Assembly (NCBI GenBank): GCA_017552615.1
Contig: JAFZPI010000008.1
Coordinates: forward strand, 1 to 64,000
From: Clostridia bacterium
Lineage (GTDB): Bacteria; Bacillota; Clostridia; Christensenellales; Aristaeellaceae
Direction of reading: 5' to 3'
Length of the DNA stretch: 64,000 bases
Positions 8,263 through 15,634 of the stretch are shown piece after piece (the first letter of the stretch is position 1; each line of letters begins with the position of its first letter). The notes beneath the pieces are model-generated. The model had not been told where the DNA came from. It saw only the letters and a list, made by a program, of their open reading frames with translations, and searched no databases. The position numbers were made by a program, and so were the translations under genes.

Positions 8263-8352
8263 TTCTGACCTTGTATGCCGTTTTGTCCGACGGACCGTGA
8301 TGGTCACGGAGAACTTCCCGACATGGAAAGTGAAAGACAGAGGCAACGCCAT
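8179..8352 (-). CDS. Small 57-aa protein, putative type I toxin
   Basis: Not recognised as a named family. The N-terminal half alternates hydrophobic and polar residues (SFTFHVGKFSVTITV) and is followed by a basic segment RRTKRHTR. There is no clear transmembrane helix, unlike most type I toxins. The ribosome binding site AAAGGAGGTGAT is a near-perfect anti-SD match but overlaps the ATG at 8352; a TTG at 8346 has better spacing and could be the real start. SD and ATG lie in a perfect 11-bp hairpin (8349-8374). A strong dedicated promoter lies at 8430-8458. The terminator hairpin falls within the last 20 codons, so the terminated message may lack the stop codon, or read-through is used. Confidence 0.6.
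   Translation of the reverse strand: MALPLSFTFHVGKFSVTITVRRTKRHTRSEDRSEKTAATLASDGVLRSSDRLIPNPV
8229..8262. terminator. Shared terminator of the convergent RNAs
   Basis: GCCGTCACT/AGTGGCGGC, a 9-bp stem with one G-U and loop TGCCAG, is followed on the plus strand by TGTTTTTT. On the minus strand the same stem is followed by GTTTTG, a weaker tail. A larger enclosing stem GAAGACCGCA/TGCGGTCTTC extends it (8207-8265). Confidence 0.75.
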
Positions 8353-8374
8353 CACCTCCTTTCAGAAGTGATGG
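8349..8374 (-). promoter_or_regulatory. Hairpin sequestering the SD and start codon of the small ORF
   Basis: In the minus-strand RNA, CCAUCACUUCU pairs over 11 bp (two G-U) with GGAGGUGAUGG, closed by a GAAA tetraloop. The 3' strand of the stem is the SD plus AUG itself. This is the classic translation block of type I toxin messages. Both strands can be read directly in the sequence. Confidence 0.75.
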
Positions 8375-8407
8375 AGCAACCGCCAAGCGCGTGTGTTACT
8401 CTTCATC
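8373..8407 (-). repeat. Right arm of the long inverted repeat of the toxin-like locus
   Basis: Minus-strand reading: GATGAAGAGTAA, a CACACG bulge, then CGCTTGGCGGTTGCTCC. It pairs with the left arm at 8150-8178. It sits in the 5' leader of the predicted message, directly before the SD hairpin. Confidence 0.75.
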
Positions 8408-8429
8408 CCACCCCTTGCGGGGCAGGATG

Positions 8430-8458
8430 ATTGTATTGGGTTTAGCGGGTAGTGTCAA
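8430..8458 (-). promoter_or_regulatory. Strong promoter for the small toxin-like ORF
   Basis: TTGACA (8453-8458), 17 bp, TACAAT (8430-8435) on the minus strand, giving a start near 8423 and a roughly 70-nt structured leader. It overlaps the last codons of the neighbouring 398-aa gene, whose stop is at 8442. Confidence 0.75.
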
Positions 8459-9638
8459 GACTATGAACAACGCTGAACAAACAAGTTTCAGATCCGCAGT
8501 ATTCAACTTCATCTGCTGAGAAGCCAAGACGCAAGGAATGCGGGATCATGTCTCTCCAGAAGTCCAGTTTTACAGGCGGCAAACAGGGCCTGAAATAATC
8601 ATGAATCTTTCCGGCTGTTTCGCCGGACAAGGTATTCATATCCGGACTTGCACAATAACAGATATTGCCGTTTGGCATCTTGGTGATCTCATCAAAAGTT
8701 TCTTGCTCTTTTGTCCGCTTGTTGATCAGAGAAACCTGACTGCTGTTGATGAGCGTGCACCAGCTGTAGCCGGTTATATAATTCTGAAAGAATCTTCTAT
8801 GCAGAAAGGTATGTGCTTGGTCATCATACCATGTGTTTCCGCGGTTGATGAAATGTCCAGGCGGGCAATCCATGCCCATTGTTCCAAAGCATACCTGGTA
8901 TTGCCCACCGAGGTTCAGCAAAGCCTGATACCATTTCTGCTGAATCCGTTTCTTTTTTTCCTCTGCCTGAACCAGGAATCTAGGAATGACAATGCGCATC
9001 TGATAATAAAACACAGGAGCCGTTTCATTGCCGTAAGGCGAGATGATTTCACAGACAAGATGCTTTGGCATCAAGCGAAGCGATGCAACATCTGCGCGAT
9101 AAAGAGCCAACTCAAAAGGTGTACAGTTTCTCAAAGCTGTAATCGGTACACTGATGTCGCCGAGATCATTCGTTGGACAATTCAGAAAGCGGGTTATGGT
9201 CGGGATGCTTTCCATAAACTCATCGTTTGTAAAAGTTGGATTCCGATGAACGGCAAACCATTTATCATAAAACTTGCTGAAGCTTGAAACCTTGGTCGCA
9301 TAACGAACGAATTCGTTTTTGATCTCACCACCATCAAGGATAAAACCATGAAAGTCATTATCTTCGAGTTTCGCGAGAAGGGAATCGAGTTTTTCTGTGG
9401 TTTCGGATAAGGGAACAAGGCTGGAACCAATCCAGTGGAAATATCCGTCGGGGTAACCATTTGGGCCGCTCGAAGAGCAATAGCTTTTCATCATCCCATC
9501 GCAAAGATAAGGTAAGACGATAGGCTTCAGATCACGGACGATCTGTGCAAAAGAATCCTTTATGATGCTTTCCCGGGATTGATCTGCGACACATGAGAAG
9601 TGAAGCTGATAGCAAATCGGATCAACATACTTTGGCAT
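8442..9638 (-). CDS. Protein of unknown function, 398 aa
   Basis: I do not recognise a family. The protein has no signal peptide, membrane segment, P-loop or obvious catalytic motif. It is fairly rich in Cys, Tyr and Trp, with an unusual cysteine-containing C-terminal third (CYCASPD..., CGSETCLFS). The start ATG at 9638 is preceded by GAGGGTAG. It follows a GNAT gene by 3 bp and is probably cotranscribed with it. Its 3' end carries the promoter of the toxin-like locus. Base composition looks less GC-rich than its neighbours, which would fit acquisition by transfer. Confidence 0.7.
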   Translation of the reverse strand: MPKYVDPICYQLHFSCVADQSRESIIKDSFAQIVRDLKPIVLPYLCDGMMKSYCSSSGPNGYPDGYFHWIGSSLVPLSETTEKLDSLLAKLEDNDFHGFILDGGEIKNEFVRYATKVSSFSKFYDKWFAVHRNPTFTNDEFMESIPTITRFLNCPTNDLGDISVPITALRNCTPFELALYRADVASLRLMPKHLVCEIISPYGNETAPVFYYQMRIVIPRFLVQAEEKKKRIQQKWYQALLNLGGQYQVCFGTMGMDCPPGHFINRGNTWYDDQAHTFLHRRFFQNYITGYSWCTLINSSQVSLINKRTKEQETFDEITKMPNGNICYCASPDMNTLSGETAGKIHDYFRPCLPPVKLDFWRDMIPHSLRLGFSADEVEYCGSETCLFSVVHSLDTTR

Positions 9639-9641
9639 ACG

Positions 9642-10130
9642 CTACCCTCTGATTTCCTTTGGTTCAGGAGCAGAATTCCCTCTTTTCACCATCACATCAT
9701 AACACAGAATATCCCCTTTATCCGTGCTGATCGTGTGATAGGACTGTTCCACATATCCCCGCATCAGATAGATTCGTTTCGCCGGGAAGGAAGCGTCCAG
9801 TTCTGCTTCCGGATACTCCGCAAAGACCTTTGCTTCGGCAAAATCGAGAAGGGCTCGTCCGTATCCCTTGTGCTGATATTCGGGGAGAACAAACAATCTG
9901 AGGATATGGTTTTCATTGACCGTGACTGTCCCGACAGGGGTTTCATCTTCATAAAGAATCCAAACCAAGCCGTTCCGGATGTCTGCTTCAATCTTCTCTG
10001 TGCTGTGATGAGCCTTAAAGAATGCGACGGCTCCGGCAGGGTAATAGTCCGGATAGATCGTGTCAATGGTATCCTGTGTGATCCGATAGGCCGTTGACAG
10101 CATCTTCGGCGAAGCCTGCTCAATGCGCAA
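9642..10130 (-). CDS. GNAT family N-acetyltransferase
   Basis: 162 aa. The acetyl-CoA-binding signature LPEYQHKGYGRALLDFAE follows the beta-4 strand HILRLFV, as in GNAT enzymes. The substrate is unknown. The reading frame opens at a GTG (10139) that lies within the SD itself; GGGAGG at the right distance points to the TTG at 10130. The stop is 3 bp from the next gene (8442-9638) on the same strand. Confidence 0.82.
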   Translation of the reverse strand: MRIEQASPKMLSTAYRITQDTIDTIYPDYYPAGAVAFFKAHHSTEKIEADIRNGLVWILYEDETPVGTVTVNENHILRLFVLPEYQHKGYGRALLDFAEAKVFAEYPEAELDASFPAKRIYLMRGYVEQSYHTISTDKGDILCYDVMVKRGNSAPEPKEIRG

Positions 10131-10154
10131 TGAGTTCACCTCCCGAGATATAGG

Positions 10155-10805
10155 TTATGCTTCTGCAAGCACCGTGTAACTGGTGCCCCAACATTGCAGA
10201 ATGCGCACATCCGTGAATCCTGCCTCGCGCAGAACTTCCGCCTCATGCTCCACGGTCAGGGGCGTGTCATAATGGACAACCACACCGTCCTGGATTCCCT
10301 GCTCTTCGCGGAGCTGTGCCAGATTCCGGAAGTATTCGACTTCGAGCTCTTCCGATTCAGCGAAATAATCCGTGAGGACGAAGGGAGCCTTTGGTTTCAG
10401 CGCTTTATGGAGCTTCTGATAGAGTGACAGTTTCATTTCTCTTGGGAAATGGTGAAGGGACTCCACTGAGACAGCACCATCGTAAATGCTCTCGCCAAAG
10501 GGCACATCGAAATACGAGGCATTGATCAGCGTGATGGCCTTGTCCGGGAATTTGGCCCGGAGGGCGTTTAGCATATCGGGTGAAAGGTCGATACCGGTGA
10601 CTTGTGCGCCGGGATTCAGCGCGAACAATTCTTCCAGCTCCAGCCCTGTTCCGCAGCCGAGGTCCAGGACTTCTGCGCCGTCCTCTCGGGGCAGAAGGGC
10701 CGCGGTGTATGCGTAAAACGCAGAAGCACCCTGAATATTCTGCTTCATGTGCTCGTCATAGCCATCCAGGCGAGCGGCAAAGAAATCGTCCATACGCTCA
10801 AGCAT
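10155..10805 (-). CDS. Class I SAM-dependent methyltransferase
   Basis: 216 aa. Motif I VLDLGCGTGLELEEL (about residue 46) and motif II in TGIDLSPDML are clear, with a downstream acidic SVESLHHF. It is probably a small-molecule methyltransferase; the substrate is not predictable. The start at 10805 overlaps the stop of the upstream methyltransferase by 8 bp, so the two are translationally coupled. Confidence 0.87.
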   Translation of the reverse strand: MLERMDDFFAARLDGYDEHMKQNIQGASAFYAYTAALLPREDGAEVLDLGCGTGLELEELFALNPGAQVTGIDLSPDMLNALRAKFPDKAITLINASYFDVPFGESIYDGAVSVESLHHFPREMKLSLYQKLHKALKPKAPFVLTDYFAESEELEVEYFRNLAQLREEQGIQDGVVVHYDTPLTVEHEAEVLREAGFTDVRILQCWGTSYTVLAEA

Positions 10806-11763
10806 GATAGGGTACCTCCGAAATGATGTCTCCCACCGCCATCAGGTTGTCTTTCCCCATCCCGCACACATACGGATTCGAGTCAAACCTATAGCAGAAG
10901 TCGAGGAAATCCTGCCGCTGCTGCGGGTCGTTCATGATCTTTACCAGAATCTCCCGTGGAATGGTTCGTCCATATGCCCCGGGACCGGAAAGGCGGATGT
11001 TCTTCACGCCGTTGACGGCCAAGATACGTTCCAGTTCATCCGGCAGGAAGGTATAGGTGATGCACCAAGGCGCACCGCCGCGCTCATACTCGGCGATCTC
11101 GGCTTCGCCGCCCATCAGGCCGTCCGTCCAGAGCTGTTCTGCGTGCGCTTTGTCAAACCGGAAACCTTCGATCATCTTCTCCCGGTTCTCCACGCACCAG
11201 CGGACAAAGGGATCATCCGCCTGCTCGTCGAGGAAGAACTGGTTTTTCTGGATCGGATTGGCGAGATAGGGGAGGCTGCCCAGACGGCTGGACACACTGA
11301 GCATGATTCTCTTCCGGGCAATGCGGACAAGTTCCGCGATGACCTTCTCCTGGTTGGGCCAGGTATAGGAAACCGGTGCGTCGAAAGAGATCACCAGGTC
11401 GAAAGAGCGATCGGCATAAGCTCTCAGATCCTCTAATGCGCCTCGGACAAAGGTGATTTGATCAAGCACGTTTTCCTTTTCAGCCAGCTCTTTTGCCTTG
11501 TCGATCATCGGCTGGGAGATGTCAAAGTGCGTTACACGGCAGCCCTGCTTTGCAAGCAGGATCGAAAAACGTCCGCACCCGGCCCCGCCGTCAAAGACGG
11601 TTTTGATGCCGTCGAGGTTCTCGAGGAGCTTTCGCTGCAGGTGGCCCTTCTGGATGATGTCATCGATATAGGTGGCTTCGCGGCGGCTCTCTAGTTCGCC
11701 TTTGTCGGGGAGGTTCCACTGCCGTTCGGCGATTTTTCGGCTATAGTCCATGGGATCCCTCAT
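10798..11763 (-). CDS. Class I SAM-dependent methyltransferase
   Basis: 321 aa. Motif I VFDGGAGCGRFSILLA is followed by THFDISQPM. A C-terminal extension of about 130 aa distinguishes it from the next methyltransferase. The ATG at 11763 overlaps the previous stop as ATGA; a second ATG at 11751, preceded by GAGGG, is also possible. The neighbouring GNAT and methyltransferase overlap it on both sides, so this is an operon. Confidence 0.85.
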   Translation of the reverse strand: MRDPMDYSRKIAERQWNLPDKGELESRREATYIDDIIQKGHLQRKLLENLDGIKTVFDGGAGCGRFSILLAKQGCRVTHFDISQPMIDKAKELAEKENVLDQITFVRGALEDLRAYADRSFDLVISFDAPVSYTWPNQEKVIAELVRIARKRIMLSVSSRLGSLPYLANPIQKNQFFLDEQADDPFVRWCVENREKMIEGFRFDKAHAEQLWTDGLMGGEAEIAEYERGGAPWCITYTFLPDELERILAVNGVKNIRLSGPGAYGRTIPREILVKIMNDPQQRQDFLDFCYRFDSNPYVCGMGKDNLMAVGDIISEVPYHA

Positions 11764-12239
11764 TTCTGTTGCTCCGGATTCTTCCACTTCATCAGGTGAT
11801 ACTCCGGGATGTCATCCGCAAAGCCGACGGCTTTGTATAAAGGATAGCCGTCCTCTGTCGCCTTGAGTTCAATGCTGCAAAGCTGCATTTCCATCGCTTC
11901 CGACAGCATCTTTTCCATGACAGCCCTGCCATAGCCGCGGCGGCGGTATTCCGGACGTGTATAGACGTTCAGGACCATGCCGGTCTTTCCGTGCAGGAAG
12001 CGCGGGCTCATGGGTTTCTCAATCACAAGAAGAAACGCGCAGGCCGCGATCAGGCCATGATCACGAACAGTGTAGACAAATAAGTCCTTGTTCAGATGGG
12101 CTTGGAAATACGCGGGGAGAGCTTCCCGAATGGCAATCGCATCCGTTTTGCTGATCTCGCCGAGGTCTTCGGTGAGGTAGAGGATGCGCAGTTCGGTGAG
12201 TTCGCGAATATCATTTTGTGTGGCTCTTTCGGCTTGCAT
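11760..12239 (-). CDS. GNAT family N-acetyltransferase
   Basis: 159 aa. The CoA-binding loop YTRPEYRRRGYGRAVMEKML is typical. The start is supported by GGAGGATTCCTT. It overlaps the following methyltransferase by 4 bp (ATGA). The acceptor is unknown. Confidence 0.85.
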   Translation of the reverse strand: MQAERATQNDIRELTELRILYLTEDLGEISKTDAIAIREALPAYFQAHLNKDLFVYTVRDHGLIAACAFLLVIEKPMSPRFLHGKTGMVLNVYTRPEYRRRGYGRAVMEKMLSEAMEMQLCSIELKATEDGYPLYKAVGFADDIPEYHLMKWKNPEQQK

Positions 12240-12258
12240 AAGGAATCCTCCAGTTCAC

Positions 12259-12795
12259 TCATGTTTCCGATGTACCAAATCGGTTGAACCAGGCCCGTTC
12301 CGCAAAGGGTTTCTTTCTGGGAACAGCGGGTTCGCCTTCCGCGACGCCCACCGGCAGGAAGCAAACCAACTCATAGCCGTCCGGGACGCCGAGGATCTCT
12401 GCCATCTTGTCGCCGATGCGGTCAAGGTCCGTGATGTGGCCCTCATACCAGCAGCTCTGGTAACCCAGGGCGACGATAGCCAGGAGCATGTTCTCAATGG
12501 CCGCGGCATAATCCTGCACGGCAAAGCAGCGGTCGCGGTAGGCGTTGATCCGTTGGGTCAGCACACAAATTGCGGCCGGAGCGGTTTCTGCCACAGGGGG
12601 GTCAATGACTGCGCGGAGTTTTTGCAGGACTTCCGGGTCATCTACCGCAATCAGGCTCGTGGTTTGCTTGTTGCACCCGGAAGGCGCGGCCAGTCCGGCC
12701 TCAAGGATTGTCTTCAGGTCTTCACGGGGAACGGGAGTATCCGTGAACTTGCCCCGGTAACTGTGCCGGTTAAGAATCGTTTCAATCGTATTCAT
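12259..12795 (-). CDS. Nitroreductase family protein
   Basis: 178 aa. The N-terminal RHSYRGKFTDTPVPREDL and the GxAAPSGCNKQT region are typical of FMN-dependent nitroreductases, as is the late GYELVCFLPVG. It probably reduces a nitro or quinone-like substrate with NAD(P)H. GGAGGAAGAAGG immediately precedes the ATG at 12795, which overlaps the MBL stop as ATGA. Confidence 0.87.
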   Translation of the reverse strand: MNTIETILNRHSYRGKFTDTPVPREDLKTILEAGLAAPSGCNKQTTSLIAVDDPEVLQKLRAVIDPPVAETAPAAICVLTQRINAYRDRCFAVQDYAAAIENMLLAIVALGYQSCWYEGHITDLDRIGDKMAEILGVPDGYELVCFLPVGVAEGEPAVPRKKPFAERAWFNRFGTSET

Positions 12796-13493
12796 CCTTC
12801 TTCCTCCATGATCGCATTGATTGTGTCTTCCGTCGGTACGGGCTTCCAGTGGCCTTCCACGCATACGGTTGCACCGGTTTTTCGAACGGTATCCGCCAGC
12901 TTGCGCGCGAGGCCCATATCCTTCTTCCAGTGCGGAAACGCTCCGCCTTCAGCGTCGCCGATAAAGAGAACGCTTTCGCTCGGTACATGAATCAGCGTGG
13001 AATCGTCCGTATGCGGAGCCTCTGCCTGGAAGATCCGAATCGGGCAGTTACCCGTGTCCAGCTCCATTTTCCCGGTGAAGACCAAATCCGCCAGTGTTAC
13101 GATGACTGGTTTTCCGTCTTCATACTCCCGCCGGATGCTCTCATGAAAAGCAAGGAAAGACTCCGGCCCTTCGCGGGCAATCTTCTCCCGTATATCCCGA
13201 ATGTACGCATTGGTCTGGGCATTCGCCAGGCACAGGCCGTGTACTGCGTGCATCGCGAAAGTATGATCCCAGTGCCAGTGGGTCAGCACGGTCAACTGTG
13301 GTAATGGGAGACCATTCTTCTCCAGTGCTGCGTAGAATTCCGCGATGTGTTCCGCGGAGTGGCCCGCGTCTACGGCAAGGCTCCATTTGTCCCCGCGGAT
13401 GTAGCCAAGGTTCGGGCGGTCTCGCAATTCTTCGAATGGATAGACCCAGATGCGTTCCGTTAGCTGAAAGAGGTCTCCTCCGGTGTGTTTCAT
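12792..13493 (-). CDS. MBL-fold metallo-hydrolase
   Basis: 233 aa. The zinc motif is THWHWDH, with further ligands in APHTDDST and FIGDAEGG and a C-terminal CVEGHW. It is a hydrolase of the glyoxalase II / beta-lactamase fold; the substrate is unknown. GAGGAGGACAGTCC supports the ATG at 13493 rather than the upstream GTG. It is coupled to the nitroreductase gene. Confidence 0.87.
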   Translation of the reverse strand: MKHTGGDLFQLTERIWVYPFEELRDRPNLGYIRGDKWSLAVDAGHSAEHIAEFYAALEKNGLPLPQLTVLTHWHWDHTFAMHAVHGLCLANAQTNAYIRDIREKIAREGPESFLAFHESIRREYEDGKPVIVTLADLVFTGKMELDTGNCPIRIFQAEAPHTDDSTLIHVPSESVLFIGDAEGGAFPHWKKDMGLARKLADTVRKTGATVCVEGHWKPVPTEDTINAIMEEEG

Positions 13494-13507
13494 GGACTGT
13501 CCTCCTC

Positions 13508-13990
13508 TCACACTGTGAACTGATAGGTCACCTGGTCTTCCTGCCGGTTCTCATGCCCCGAATCCACCTTGACAACCGTTCCGCCCATATGTTCATAGAA
13601 CCTTCTTGCAGGGGTGTTGTGCTCGTTGCAGTTGCAGGTGAACCCGGGTATTCTGTGATCTCTGCAATATGTCTGTATGAGACCAATTGCTGCTTTCCCG
13701 ATGCCCTGTTTCTGGTATTGCCGGAGAACATACAGCGATAGGATATGAACCTTTGGCGAAACGGAGAACGAGAAATAGCCGATGGGTTCCTCCCCGTCCC
13801 GAATCAGGTATACGCGCTGCGATTGATCCTGGATCTTTGCAAGATCGCGTTGGGTATGCGCAGTCAGATCATAATAATCGATGGTGACGTCGGGATAGAT
13901 CCCGCGGTAAGTGGTGGACCAGATTTGCTGGCGGAGGGAGGCGATAGTGGGGGCGTCCGAGGCGACGGCAGGGGTAAAGCGGATGGACAT
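13508..13990 (-). CDS. GNAT family N-acetyltransferase
   Basis: 160 aa. The signature LRQYQKQGIGKAAIGLIQ and the late NTPARRFYEHMGG are standard for GNAT enzymes. It is the first gene of the run that continues down to 8442, with gaps of a few to 24 bp or overlaps throughout. Confidence 0.87.
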   Translation of the reverse strand: MSIRFTPAVASDAPTIASLRQQIWSTTYRGIYPDVTIDYYDLTAHTQRDLAKIQDQSQRVYLIRDGEEPIGYFSFSVSPKVHILSLYVLRQYQKQGIGKAAIGLIQTYCRDHRIPGFTCNCNEHNTPARRFYEHMGGTVVKVDSGHENRQEDQVTYQFTV

Positions 13991-14028
13991 TTCAATGCGT
14001 TCCTTTCGGGGAAAGTCAGATAACCATT

Positions 14029-15498
14029 TCAGCTCACCGTCACCCGGAAACTTACCGGCATCACACCTTCACCCTTTTCCGTCCGGATGATCAGGCTGTT
14101 TTCGCCGCGTTCCCATGTGCAGGGCTTTCCGTCGAGGCGCTGTACGTCCAGTACCAGACCGTGGAAACGGGCGTGGCCGTCCTCGTTCCTGGCCAGGGTC
14201 GGAGCGCGGTAGGTGCCGTCGGGGGAAGGAGCGAGGAAAGTCGCGTAGAGACTGTCGCCCTTTCTCGTGTAGCGAACGTCTTCGTGGGTGAAACCTTTGC
14301 GCTCACTGTCGGAGAAGTGGCCTTCCTTGACCTGGGTCGGGCCTTCACCGAAATACTTCCAGGGGCGGGTGTCGTAGATGGCTTCACCATTCACGCGCAT
14401 CCAGTCGCCGATGGCGGTCAGGACGGCTGTATCCTCGTCGGAGATCGTGCCGTCGGGCTTCGGGCCTACATTCAGGAGGAAGGTGCCGTTTTTGCTGACC
14501 ACGTCGACGAGGTCACGGACGAGGTCTTCGGCAGGTTTGAAGGCGTTGCCCTCCGTCCAGCACCACGAGTTGTAGGCAATGGCGGTGTCCGTCTGCCAGA
14601 AGAAAGGCTTGAGCTCCGCAAACTGGCCGCGCTCGACATCCGGTACCGCGCAGCCGAAGGGGAAAGCGTCGTGCTTGTAGTTGATAACAGCCTGGGTGCC
14701 GCGCTCAGCCGCGCGGTTGTAGTAGTAAGCTGCAATTTTCGCGAGATACGGGCGGGCGCTGACCTGCTGGATCCACCAGTCAAAGTACAGCATCGCGGGC
14801 TGGTAGCGGTCAATGAGCTCGCAGGTCCGCAGCATCCAGTCCTCGAGGTATTCTTTCGTGGGCTTCAGGTCGTCCAGGGCGTTCATGTTGAAGTTGTCGG
14901 GTTCCGTGACGCTGGGCCAGTATAGATCACCCTTCTGCGGGTCCTTGATGTCGCTGTCAAAGGTGCGGCCTTTGCCCTGGAACCAGAAGTGCTCGATGCG
15001 GTGGGTGGAAGCGCCGGTCTGCAGGCCATTAGCCCGGCAGGCGGCGGAGAGCTCGCCGAGGACATCGCGGTGCGGGCCCATCTCATAGGCGTTCCAGTGG
15101 GAGAGTTCCGACTTGTACATCTGGAACCCGTCGTGGTGCTCCGCGACGGGGATCACGTACCGGGCTCCGGTTTGACGGAACAGGTCAGCCCAGGCGGCGG
15201 GGTCGAACTTTTCGGCTTTGAACAGGGGGATGAAGTCTTTGTAACCGAAGTCTTTCTGGGGACCGTAGGTCTGGATGTGGTGTTCGAACTCGCGCGTTCC
15301 GGGACAGTACATACTCCGGGGATACCATTCGTTGGCAAAGGCGGGGACGGAGTACACGCCCCAGTGGATAAAAATGCCGAATTTCAGGTTCATGTACCAT
15401 TCGGGGACATGGTACTGCGAAAGGGACTCCCAATTGTCGGTGTACGGACCCTTGGTGATAACGCGTTCGATTTCATTCAGCCGTTCCTGCTCTGTCAT
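14029..15498 (-). CDS. Alpha-L-fucosidase, GH29
   Basis: 489 aa. The N-terminal KFGIFIHWGVYSVPAFANEWY, the AEHHDGFQMY segment and the MLYFDWW nucleophile region are GH29 hallmarks. No signal peptide is visible from the ATG at 15498, so the enzyme is probably intracellular. It hydrolyses terminal alpha-L-fucosides from host or plant glycans. The frame extends upstream to 15741 but overlaps the opposing promoter; the SD GAGGAGTG favours 15498. A C-terminal beta-sandwich is present. Confidence 0.9.
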   Translation of the reverse strand: MTEQERLNEIERVITKGPYTDNWESLSQYHVPEWYMNLKFGIFIHWGVYSVPAFANEWYPRSMYCPGTREFEHHIQTYGPQKDFGYKDFIPLFKAEKFDPAAWADLFRQTGARYVIPVAEHHDGFQMYKSELSHWNAYEMGPHRDVLGELSAACRANGLQTGASTHRIEHFWFQGKGRTFDSDIKDPQKGDLYWPSVTEPDNFNMNALDDLKPTKEYLEDWMLRTCELIDRYQPAMLYFDWWIQQVSARPYLAKIAAYYYNRAAERGTQAVINYKHDAFPFGCAVPDVERGQFAELKPFFWQTDTAIAYNSWCWTEGNAFKPAEDLVRDLVDVVSKNGTFLLNVGPKPDGTISDEDTAVLTAIGDWMRVNGEAIYDTRPWKYFGEGPTQVKEGHFSDSERKGFTHEDVRYTRKGDSLYATFLAPSPDGTYRAPTLARNEDGHARFHGLVLDVQRLDGKPCTWERGENSLIIRTEKGEGVMPVSFRVTVS

Positions 15499-15573
15499 GG
15501 AGAACACTCCTCTCCCGCCGAGGGCGGTTTCTATCCGCATGATAACACAAAAGGCGCGCCTTGGAAAGCACGG

Positions 15574-15602
15574 TTGACAAAGAAAATCGGGCAGACTATA
15601 AT
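15574..15602 (+). promoter_or_regulatory. Promoter of the NodB-like deacetylase
   Basis: TTGACA (15574-15579), 17 bp, TATAAT (15597-15602): a full consensus promoter 33 bp before the start codon, with GAAGGAGG between. Confidence 0.88.
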
Positions 15603-15634
15603 CGAAACGTCTACACCCGAAGGAGGTTATCTGC

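Noticed and set aside
8150-8407. Simple miniature inverted-repeat transposon
   Set aside because: Not excluded, but the promoters lie outside the arms, the SD hairpin and shared terminator are specific, and I see no target-site duplication. The toxin-antitoxin reading explains more of the features.
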